DNA of 64,000 bases from Paracoccus amoyensis. GTDB taxonomy: Bacteria > Pseudomonadota > Alphaproteobacteria > Rhodobacterales > Rhodobacteraceae. Below are positions 51,369-58,959 of the stretch, piece after piece. The notes below the pieces were generated by a model. It did not search any database. It was not told where the DNA came from and saw only the letters and a list, made by a program, of their open reading frames with translations. Position numbers and translations under genes: made by a program. Each line of letters begins with the position of its first letter. Position 1 is the first letter of the stretch. Location: NCBI RefSeq assembly GCF_014490725.1, contig NZ_JACOQL010000004.1:434001-498000 (forward strand), written 5' to 3'.

Positions 51369-52595
51369 TTAGTCGATAATAAAATGCGGTTTGAAGCGCG
51401 ACAAATCCTGCGTGATCCGCGAACGGTCCTCTCGGATGCCCATGCCGACACAGGTGCCGCCGACGACCCAGGATCCGATGATGGGCCGAAAGCCGTCAAA
51501 ATCCGGCAGCGGCGCCAGCGCCTGCACGATTCTTGGAAATTCATCATAGTCGTTATTGGGCGAAGCTTCGGTCACATCCCCGTTTTCAACGATGCTGATA
51601 GACGCACCTTCGCGCGAGAAGATCGGCTTGACGACGTGCCCGGCCTTCATTGCAGCGGCGGCGCGATCAAAGGACGCCGCGACTGCGGGAACGGCCTTTT
51701 TGCCCGCAACCAACGCATCGGCAACGTCGTCGGCGAAGAAACTGGGCAGCAGGTTCGGATGCCCCTCGAACATCTGCCACAGCACCGGCAGGATCGCCTT
51801 GTTCGACACCAGTGCCTTCCATGCGGGTTCAAGGAAAAGCGTGCCTGAATTGGCGATGTAACGGGCGTAATCCTCGCGCAGCAGGTCTTCCCACGGATAC
51901 AGCTTGAACAGGGTGCCGATCACGCGGTCCTGATCGTCGACGAACTGCCCGTCTTTCGACACGCCGATCTTGTCCAGATCGGCGTAATGCGCGCCCAGAT
52001 CGGCTTCACGTGCAGCCCAGCCCATCGCCTCGACCGTGGCGTAATCTTCGGGATTGCCGCCAACTGCGGTGAAATGCAGGTCGGTGCCTTTTTCGAACAG
52101 GTCGCGGAACCGCTCGACCAGGGCTTCATGGATGCCGTTGAACTGGTCGGCGCCTTCGGGCAGCACGCCAGCCGCCAACTGATCTTCCAGCCATTGCCAC
52201 TGGAACGATGCGCTTTCGTAAAGCGATGTCGGCGTGTCGGCGTTATATTCCAGCAACTTGGCAGGGCCGTTGCCGTCATAGGCCAGATCAAAGCGGCCAT
52301 AGATTTCCGGCTCGTTCCGGTGCCAGCTGTCGGCGACCAGATCGCGATATTCGTCGGGAATGCCCATCTGCGCGAACAGGGCATCGTTGCCAAGGATGTG
52401 ATCGACCGCTTCGCGGCACATGGCATGCAGTTCGGTCGAAGGGTCCTCGATATCGTTTTCCACTTCGGCCAGTGAAAACTGATAGGCCGAGGTTTCGTCC
52501 CAATAGGGCTCACCATGCATATCGGCAAAGGTAAAGCCGACCTCTTTCGCGGTATCGCGCCAGTTTGGACGCTCGGGCAGGGTAATTTTTTGCAT
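51369..52595 (-). CDS. ygiC: Glutathionylspermidine synthase family protein (YgiC-like)
   Basis: A 408-residue ATP-grasp protein of the glutathionylspermidine synthetase C-terminal family, without the amidase domain of E. coli Gss. Conserved segments are the EIYGRFDLAYDG and LLEYNADTPTSLYES blocks, and IFSREGASI in the C-terminal lobe. It ligates or modifies an unknown amine-containing substrate. The start at 52595 has GAGG at 6 bases. It precedes ygiB by 29 bases in one operon. Confidence 0.9.
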   Translation of the reverse strand: MQKITLPERPNWRDTAKEVGFTFADMHGEPYWDETSAYQFSLAEVENDIEDPSTELHAMCREAVDHILGNDALFAQMGIPDEYRDLVADSWHRNEPEIYGRFDLAYDGNGPAKLLEYNADTPTSLYESASFQWQWLEDQLAAGVLPEGADQFNGIHEALVERFRDLFEKGTDLHFTAVGGNPEDYATVEAMGWAAREADLGAHYADLDKIGVSKDGQFVDDQDRVIGTLFKLYPWEDLLREDYARYIANSGTLFLEPAWKALVSNKAILPVLWQMFEGHPNLLPSFFADDVADALVAGKKAVPAVAASFDRAAAAMKAGHVVKPIFSREGASISIVENGDVTEASPNNDYDEFPRIVQALAPLPDFDGFRPIIGSWVVGGTCVGMGIREDRSRITQDLSRFKPHFIID

Positions 52596-52672
52596 GGCCA
52601 TCCTCAAATACACGGTCAATTCCTAAAGGGATTTGCCGCCATGGGCCAGCCGGATTTGCTTGGCTCAAGGGA

Positions 52673-53815
52673 TTAGGCGGGCAGGGGCTGATGCCAGCCG
52701 CCATCTTGCCAGATGCCTTGCAGGTTCAGGTTGTCATCCAGCAGGATCATGTCTGCCCTGCGCCCCGACGCCAAACTGCCGACGCGGTCTCCGATACCGA
52801 CCGCGCGGGCCGGTTCGCTGGTGGCCATGGCAAGCGCACGTTCCAGCGGGATGCCGACCTGTTCGACCAGAACGCGAATGGCACGGTCCATTCGAAGATC
52901 GGCCCCGGCCAGCGTCCCATCTTCCAGCGTCAGGCGGCCATCGCGGCGCAGCATCGGGCGACCGTTCAGTGGCATCCGGGTCAGATCGGTGCCGGCAAAG
53001 GCCATACAATCCGTCACCAGAACGACACCCGACGGCCGCGCGTTCAGGGCTGCTTTCATCGCCGCAGGATGCACATGGATGCCGTCGGCGATCAGACCGA
53101 TGAAGCCGTCACCGGCCAGCGCCGCGCCGACCATGCCGGGATGACGATGGCCCAGTGGACTCATCGCGTTGAACAGATGTGTGGTAAAGGACGCGCCCGC
53201 AGCATGGGCCGCCAGTGCGGTGTCGAAATCGCAATCCGAATGGCCAAGGCTGACGATTGCGCCTGCGTCGGTCAAGGCCGTGATCTGTGCGTTGGTGACG
53301 GCTTCCGGCGCGACGGTGATCAGCAGGACCGGCAGATTTCGCGCGGCATGGATCAGCCGCGTCAGGTCGTCCTCATCCATCGGGCGGATCAGGTCTGGAT
53401 CATGGGCCCCCTTGCGGCGCGGGTCCAGATGCGGACCTTCCAGATGCAGGCCCAGAAAGCCCGGCACATTCGCGCGGGCGGCTGCGATACCTGCGTCGAT
53501 GACACGTGCCGTTGCCTTGGCCGTGTCGGTGATCAGCGTCGGCAGGATGCCCGCGCAGCCCAGCAACCGGTGCGTCGCACAGATATGGCGCAATCTTTCC
53601 ACATCGGTCTGGCCGTCGACCATCAGGCCGCCGCCACCATTCACCTGAAGGTCGACAAAGCCGGGCATGATGATGCCATCAACCTTGGTGGCGCCCGACG
53701 GGGCGTCGGGCAGGGGGGCGATCGCCTCGATCAGGCCACCATTCACCACCAGCGCATGACCGTTCAGCAGGCGCTGACCATCGAAAATCCGGGCAGAGGT
53801 CAGGATCTGCCGCAT
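52673..53815 (-). CDS. nagA: N-acetylglucosamine-6-phosphate deacetylase
   Basis: Removes the acetyl group from GlcNAc-6-P. The 380-residue amidohydrolase has DLQVNGGGG near residue 57, LGLHLEGPHLDPRRKGAH with the metal-binding Glu (about residues 122-139), HLFNAMSPLGHR, and the catalytic Asp in LVTDCMAFAG. Its start overlaps the stop of the SIS-domain gene by one base (TGATG). It is the last gene of the amino-sugar operon. Confidence 0.95.
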   Translation of the reverse strand: MRQILTSARIFDGQRLLNGHALVVNGGLIEAIAPLPDAPSGATKVDGIIMPGFVDLQVNGGGGLMVDGQTDVERLRHICATHRLLGCAGILPTLITDTAKATARVIDAGIAAARANVPGFLGLHLEGPHLDPRRKGAHDPDLIRPMDEDDLTRLIHAARNLPVLLITVAPEAVTNAQITALTDAGAIVSLGHSDCDFDTALAAHAAGASFTTHLFNAMSPLGHRHPGMVGAALAGDGFIGLIADGIHVHPAAMKAALNARPSGVVLVTDCMAFAGTDLTRMPLNGRPMLRRDGRLTLEDGTLAGADLRMDRAIRVLVEQVGIPLERALAMATSEPARAVGIGDRVGSLASGRRADMILLDDNLNLQGIWQDGGWHQPLPA

Positions 53816-54840
53816 CAGGTGGTTTCCGTCACTTTGCGCAGATGTGGCGGCGTGTCGGGATCGAATCCGCGACGGCGGGCCAACCCCTCGACGCAGGCGT
53901 AATAGCTGGCGATCAGGACAAGGGGCGACACCAACGGATGCAGCCCGCTGACCAGGGGCAGACGCGTGGCGCCCGCCACGTCCGCGCCGGTGATGAACAC
54001 ATCCGCGCCTTGTTTGGCCAGCCGTTCCGTCGTTGCGGCCACCTGCGGCAGCGCCGCGTCATCAACGCCAAGTGCCAGCACCGGAAAGTTCGCTTGCACA
54101 ATGGCCGCGGGGCCGTGCAGAACCTCGGCTGCACTATAGGCTTCAGCGTGAATGCCCGAGGTTTCCTTCATCTTCAGCGCGGCCTCATGGGCGATGGCGA
54201 CGCCGGGGCCGCGACCCAGAACAAAGGCATGTTCCGCATGGGCCAGACGTTCCGCCAGCGGCGACCAGTCCAGCGTAACCGCCTGCGCCAGGGCGTCGGG
54301 CAGGGCGGCGACGGCATCACGCAGGGCCATATCTTCGCGCCATTCCGCCAGCAGCGCGATACCTGCCAGCACCGAGGTCACAAAGGTCTTGGTTGCCGCC
54401 ACGCTTTTCTCTTCACCCGCTTGCAGCGCAAGGCAATGGGCTGACGCTTTGGCCATTGGGCTGTCGGCGTGGTTCGTAATGGCAATGGCCAGCGCACCGT
54501 TTTCCGCGCTGGCCTGCATCATTTCGACGATGTCCGGGCTTTGGCCCGATTGCGAAATCCCGATGCAGGCCCCGCCCGCCAGACGCAGCGGACGTTTATA
54601 GATCGACGCAATGGACGGCCCGACCGAGGCGACGGGTACGCCTGCCAGCAACTCGATGACATATTTCAGGTAGGACGCCGCGTGGTCGGACGACCCGCGC
54701 GCCACGGTGGCAATGACATGCGGATCGGTCACGCGCAGGGCGCGGGCGGCATCGCGAATGGCCTGGGACGACTGATCCAGAAAACGGGCCGCGACCTGCG
54801 GAATTTCCATCACCTCGCGGGCCATGTGACTTTGGGTCAT
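53815..54840 (-). CDS. SIS-domain glucosamine-6-phosphate deaminase/isomerase (NagB-II-like)
   Basis: A 341-residue protein with two sugar-isomerase (SIS) domains, similar to the isomerase half of GlmS but lacking its glutaminase domain. It includes VARGSSDHAASYLKY, GISQSGQSPDIVEMMQ and the catalytic loop ETSGIHAEAYSAAEVLHGP. In operons with nagA such proteins work as NagB-II deaminases, converting GlcN-6-P to fructose-6-P. It overlaps both neighbours (ATGA with the GntR gene, TGATG with nagA). Confidence 0.9.
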   Translation of the reverse strand: MTQSHMAREVMEIPQVAARFLDQSSQAIRDAARALRVTDPHVIATVARGSSDHAASYLKYVIELLAGVPVASVGPSIASIYKRPLRLAGGACIGISQSGQSPDIVEMMQASAENGALAIAITNHADSPMAKASAHCLALQAGEEKSVAATKTFVTSVLAGIALLAEWREDMALRDAVAALPDALAQAVTLDWSPLAERLAHAEHAFVLGRGPGVAIAHEAALKMKETSGIHAEAYSAAEVLHGPAAIVQANFPVLALGVDDAALPQVAATTERLAKQGADVFITGADVAGATRLPLVSGLHPLVSPLVLIASYYACVEGLARRRGFDPDTPPHLRKVTETT

Positions 54841-55331
54841 GCGCCATCCTTTATGAGTTGCGGCGCCGATGCCAATTCAACCACGACATCATCGGCATCG
54901 CCGCGATATACTGATCTTGTGAATTCAACAGCCTGACCGTTTTCCAGATAAGACACCCGCTCAATCGCCAGCGGCACCCCGTCAGAGCGGCGCACAGGTT
55001 CCGGCCGGGCGACACGGTCATTGGTGCCCGGCCCAAGGGCCATCCCCTCGGCCGGCGTGGGGGCATGGATATCGCGAGACAACCACTGGCTGCGTGCGCC
55101 CTTGCCGCGCCGCTGCACCGACTGCCCCGATGTGACCACGGCCTGAATTCCCTTGCGAATGGTGACGCGGGACGGGTCGGTCTGGGCCGCCATTTCGCGT
55201 TTAGGCGACAGGTGATCGTCGGCTTTCAGGCGACCGGTGGCAATTTCCTCGGCGATGCGGCGATGACGTTGCGGGTAAAGCGGGCCTGCCGTGCTGTCTG
55301 TAAATGCGACGGTATCGAACAGGGGGTTCAT
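54837..55331 (-). CDS. GntR-family regulator (NagR-like) with in-frame deletions
   Basis: A 164-residue GntR regulator, about 80 residues shorter than normal GntR/UTRA members (about 240). The winged helix is present (YPQRHRRIAEEIATGRLKADDHLSPKREMAAQTDPSRVTIRKGIQ) and ends in QRRGKGAR. The first part of the UTRA domain is missing there, resuming at SQWLSRDIHAPTPAEGMALG. The middle is missing after GVPLAIER, resuming at VSYLENGQAVEFTRSVYRGDA. No frame is broken. It overlaps both neighbours by ATGA. DNA binding may persist, but ligand response is likely lost. Confidence 0.85.
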   Translation of the reverse strand: MNPLFDTVAFTDSTAGPLYPQRHRRIAEEIATGRLKADDHLSPKREMAAQTDPSRVTIRKGIQAVVTSGQSVQRRGKGARSQWLSRDIHAPTPAEGMALGPGTNDRVARPEPVRRSDGVPLAIERVSYLENGQAVEFTRSVYRGDADDVVVELASAPQLIKDGA

Positions 55332-56167
55332 CCGCCAACTGCCATCTGTCGGGCCATTTGCAGCGCACCATCGACGCCGTCGCCCAAGGCCGGTTTAATG
55401 GACCACGCCCCTTGCAAACGTGCCGCGTAACTGGGGCCAAGACCGCCCACGAAGACGACGGGCAGGTTCTGGCCGTTTTGAAGCACGGTCAGAATATGGC
55501 GCACTTCTTTTACCGCATTGTCAAATATCTTGCAGGCTGCAGGGTCGTCCGATCCGACAACGCGCGGCGCGTAGGCCGCAAAATCTGCCGGGCTGGCGTG
55601 GTTGCCAAAAGAAATGATCCCCTCGATCCCGCCATGATCGGCCAGCACGGCCTCCAACAGGGGGGTCATCGGTGCGAAGCCGTCCGCGGCACGCATGGCG
55701 TCTGACAAAAGCTGGCGTCCCAGAACGGCACCGCTGCCTTCGTCGCCCAGCAGGAAGCCACGGCCACCGACCTGCCGCACCTCACCCGCGCATTGCACCG
55801 CGAAAACCGAACCTGTGCCAAGCGCAGCCAAGATGCCATCTTGCGTGCCAAGTGCACCTCGCGTCGCGGTGATGGCATCATTGACGATCTGGATGCGGGC
55901 AAAGGGCAACAGCGCCGCCAGTCTTTTGGTCGCCGCGGTGATCGTGCCGCCTGCCAGACCCAATGCGGCAATCAATTCGCGCGGATCCGCACCGCTGGTT
56001 TGTAATGCCTGCGCCGTCGCCGCCATGATGTTCCGGGCCGCAGCTTCGACATTGGTATTGATATTGGCAGGGCCGCCCGTTCCGCGACCCAGGATCGTGC
56101 CATCAGTCGCAACAAGGGCCGCACGGCATCCGGTGCCACCGCCGTCGATTCCCAGAAGAAATGTCAT
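55328..56167 (-). CDS. BadF/BadG/BcrA/BcrD-type N-acetylglucosamine kinase
   Basis: A 279-residue actin-fold kinase (LLGIDGGGTGCRAALV phosphate-1 motif at the N-terminus; GGRGFLLGDEGSGAVLGRQLL near residue 135; VFVGGLGPSYA near the C-terminus). Context with nagA and the SIS deaminase indicates phosphorylation of GlcNAc to GlcNAc-6-P. The start at 56167 has GGAG at 6 bases; a longer frame from 56206 is less likely. First gene of the four-gene operon. The 220-base upstream region should hold the promoter; I see GAACGGTT twice, at 56243 and 56272. Confidence 0.92.
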   Translation of the reverse strand: MTFLLGIDGGGTGCRAALVATDGTILGRGTGGPANINTNVEAAARNIMAATAQALQTSGADPRELIAALGLAGGTITAATKRLAALLPFARIQIVNDAITATRGALGTQDGILAALGTGSVFAVQCAGEVRQVGGRGFLLGDEGSGAVLGRQLLSDAMRAADGFAPMTPLLEAVLADHGGIEGIISFGNHASPADFAAYAPRVVGSDDPAACKIFDNAVKEVRHILTVLQNGQNLPVVFVGGLGPSYAARLQGAWSIKPALGDGVDGALQMARQMAVGG

Positions 56168-56387
56168 ACGAGTCTCCATGCGCAATGCATGCCAAAATAG
56201 GACCAAATGAAAAGGGAAAAACGCAGCTGTTGCAGTTTCCTCGAACGGTTCCGGGTATTTCGAGGTTTTCAGAACGGTTTTTCAATTGGGATTGTTTTGG
56301 CGACGCGCCGACGGGAAATTGACCACATATCCTTGACGTCTCGACGGGACGCATCTGCCATGCTGCCGGCCGCAGACTGCCAAAGGT

Positions 56388-57311
56388 TCATCCCTTGTCA
56401 CTCTCTCCAAACAGTCCGCGCAGACCGCGTGTCACCAGATTGCCCACTTTGGGGCGCGGTTGGGCGATGAAGGGAAGGGGGCGGCAGACCTCCATCGCGG
56501 CGATGCCGACGCGGGCCGTCAGGGCGCCGTTAACGACACCTTCGCCGAAACGACGGCTGACCTTGGCCAGAACGCCGCCGCCAGCGACCGTGTGGATCAG
56601 GTCGTCGCCAGCCGCGACCGCGCCGGTTGCGACCAGATGGGTCATCACCGTGCGCGCCAGACGCCAGCCCCCGACCGCACCGGCGCGACCACCATAGATT
56701 TCGGCCATCCTGCGGATCATGCGCAGGTTGGCCGCCAAGGCCGCTGCAACATCGGCAAGTGCCAGCGGGATCAGCGCGGTGGCGGCGGCGACGGTGCGGG
56801 ACGCGGCCTCGATCTCTCGCCGGGCTTCCCGGTCCAGTGATGCAAGCAATTCAGTCTCTGCCATGGTCAACAGCGTCTGTGCGTCAAAAGCGTCGCCGCG
56901 ATTATCGGACAGACGCTTGCGGTTCCATTCCAGTTCGGGGCGACGGTGATACAGCGACAGAAGCTGGTCGGTGACATGGCGCGCCTTGTCCAGATTGGCT
57001 TCCTCCAGCGCCGCACCGGCCTGTCGTTGGATCGCGTCAATCTTGGCAAAGCGCGACCATGCCCGGTATTCGCGCAAAGCCATGCCAAGCGCGGCCAGTG
57101 TGAACATCGCAAACAACGTGACCGCGATCCAGCCAAGGACCGGATAGCTGTCCAGCAGCCGGTTGATATAATCCAGCGCCGCGATGGACAGCAGAAACGT
57201 CAGCAGCGCCACGCCCGAGTTGATGAAAAAACGCGTCAGGGCAGACGGTGGACGACCCACAAGACGCGTCACCATTTCCATCGTGCGGGGGCGGGGAAGG
57301 GCCGGGTTCAC
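56388..57311 (-). CDS. YcjF-family membrane protein (TIGR01620/DUF697), apparently frameshifted near its start
   Basis: A membrane protein of the YcjF family with two membrane helices (about residues 28-48 and 58-78 of the open frame) and a C-terminal DUF697 domain (ALIPLALADVAAALAANLRMIRRMAEIYGG). The open frame from GTG 57311 is 307 residues, shorter than E. coli YcjF (353). In another frame a family-like N-terminus begins at GTG 57457 (TEDNNRRRGPILIEIDD), overlapping the ycjX stop by GTGA. One missing base in the G4 run at 57376-57379 would join them into 356 residues. A real frameshift and an assembly error are both possible. Confidence 0.82.
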   Translation of the reverse strand: MNPALPRPRTMEMVTRLVGRPPSALTRFFINSGVALLTFLLSIAALDYINRLLDSYPVLGWIAVTLFAMFTLAALGMALREYRAWSRFAKIDAIQRQAGAALEEANLDKARHVTDQLLSLYHRRPELEWNRKRLSDNRGDAFDAQTLLTMAETELLASLDREARREIEAASRTVAAATALIPLALADVAAALAANLRMIRRMAEIYGGRAGAVGGWRLARTVMTHLVATGAVAAGDDLIHTVAGGGVLAKVSRRFGEGVVNGALTARVGIAAMEVCRPLPFIAQPRPKVGNLVTRGLRGLFGESDKG

Positions 57312-57453
57312 CTCATCGATCGTCGGGGCATCGGCGGGACTGGGCTGGCCGGTATGCTCGCGTGCTTCCTGATACGGGGCCTGCCCGGCTCGGATGAGGC
57401 GGTGTCGTCGATCTCGATCAGGATGGGGCCGCGTCTGCGGTTGTTGTCTTCGG

Positions 57454-58824
57454 TCACAGGCGGTCTCCGATCAGGAATTCAGCGGCGCGGTCCAGCCGGA
57501 TATGGGGCGGACCTTCGCCTGCACGCAGGGTCATCGGGGCGGGTTCGAAATTCATGATGGAATAATCGCCGTTCAGCCATTTTTCCGCCCCTGATCGTGC
57601 CGGATGCAGCAACTCGGCCGGATCGGCTGGCAACTCTCCGGGGTAGAGGGCGGCAACACGGCCATCGGCCAGACGGCCACGCACAGCGGGCAAATCCTCG
57701 CCATCCTTGTGGATCACGTCTTCGGTCGTGGCACGCAAGGCGGCAATTGACATGGCCTCGGTCCGTGCGCCGGAAAAATCGGCGCGGTCCCGCGCTTCGC
57801 GCAGCATGGCCGAGACGATAGCCGTCAGCCGGTTGTGCTGGACATGGTTCAGGTGGTCGGCCTTGGTCGCGGCAAACAGGATGCGTTCCACCCGCCGCGT
57901 CCCTAAAAGCTGGCCCAGCCAACCTGCACGGCCGGGTCGGAATGCGGTCAGAATATCGGCCATGGCGCGGCGCATATCCTCGACCGCTTGCGGGCCTTGA
58001 TGGATGGCGCCCAAGGCATCGACCAGCACGATCTGACGGTCGATCTTGGCGAAATGTTCCCGAAAGAAAGGCTTTACGACCCGCGACTTATAGGCGTCGA
58101 AGCGACGGCGGAATTCCTTGTAAAGCCGACTGCCCGACAGATCGGCGGGTAACGGGGCAAAGGTCAGGGCAGGCGACCCGGCCATTTCGCCCGGAATCAG
58201 AAAGCGGCCGGGTGTGCAATCAGACCAGCCCGCCTCGCGCGCGGCATGCAGATGCGCGGTATAGGTTTCGGCCAGCGTCTGGGCCGTCGGTTCGTCAAAG
58301 CCGGGGTTGCTGCCCTGCGCGGCCACGGCGGACATGAACGCCTCCGCACCGGGGCGGTTCTGCATCCGGTCCAGCACCTCGGCCGACCATTCGCTGAAAT
58401 CTTTTTCCATCAGGCGCAGATCCAGCAGCCATTCGCCCGGATAATCCACGATATCCAGATGGACCGTCTGCGGACCGCGGAGCCCGGACAGCAGCCCCTG
58501 ACGTTCGACCCGCAGCGACAGGCGTAATTGGCTGACATGGCGGGTGCCATCGGGCCAATGCGCATCCGGCCCGGTCAAGGTCGCCAGATAGCGCTCATAG
58601 TCAAAACGCGGCACGGTATCGTCGGGCTGAGGTTGCAGCCATGCGGCCTTCAACGAGCCATCGGCAGCCGCCCGCAGCGCGTGCATCCGTCCGCGATCCA
58701 TCAGGTTCGCCACAAGCGAGGTGATGAACACGGTCTTGCCTGCCCGCGAAAGGCCGGTCACACCCAGGCGGATCACCGGGTCCGCAAGGCCGAACCCCTG
58801 CATCAAATCGCTGCCGATACCCAT
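57454..58824 (-). CDS. ycjX: YcjX-family P-loop GTPase-like protein (DUF463)
   Basis: A 456-residue member of the YcjX/DUF463 family. The P-loop GLSRAGKTVFITSLVANL (about residues 23-40), the DIVDYPGEWLLDL segment resembling the Walker B/DxxG switch, and AATKADHLN (NKxD-like) indicate a GTP/nucleotide-binding protein. In enterobacteria the gene pairs with ycjF and belongs to a stress regulon. Here it also precedes ycjF with a 4-base overlap. It is divergent from hrpB. Function is unknown. Confidence 0.92.
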   Translation of the reverse strand: MGIGSDLMQGFGLADPVIRLGVTGLSRAGKTVFITSLVANLMDRGRMHALRAAADGSLKAAWLQPQPDDTVPRFDYERYLATLTGPDAHWPDGTRHVSQLRLSLRVERQGLLSGLRGPQTVHLDIVDYPGEWLLDLRLMEKDFSEWSAEVLDRMQNRPGAEAFMSAVAAQGSNPGFDEPTAQTLAETYTAHLHAAREAGWSDCTPGRFLIPGEMAGSPALTFAPLPADLSGSRLYKEFRRRFDAYKSRVVKPFFREHFAKIDRQIVLVDALGAIHQGPQAVEDMRRAMADILTAFRPGRAGWLGQLLGTRRVERILFAATKADHLNHVQHNRLTAIVSAMLREARDRADFSGARTEAMSIAALRATTEDVIHKDGEDLPAVRGRLADGRVAALYPGELPADPAELLHPARSGAEKWLNGDYSIMNFEPAPMTLRAGEGPPHIRLDRAAEFLIGDRL

Positions 58825-58959
58825 TCTGTCCCCATTCCTACCTGTCTGCGACTAAAAACGCCGTCAGGCTTAAATAGTTCGTATTTTACGAAGTTGTAGC
58901 AGCAATCCGACAGATGTCCTGTCGTTGCGCCGGAGAGGGCTTCCGGTTTAAGTCGCTGC

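Noticed and set aside
52691..53902. A 403-codon plus-strand open frame
   Set aside because: It is antisense to nagA, whose motifs are clear; no domain is recognisable.
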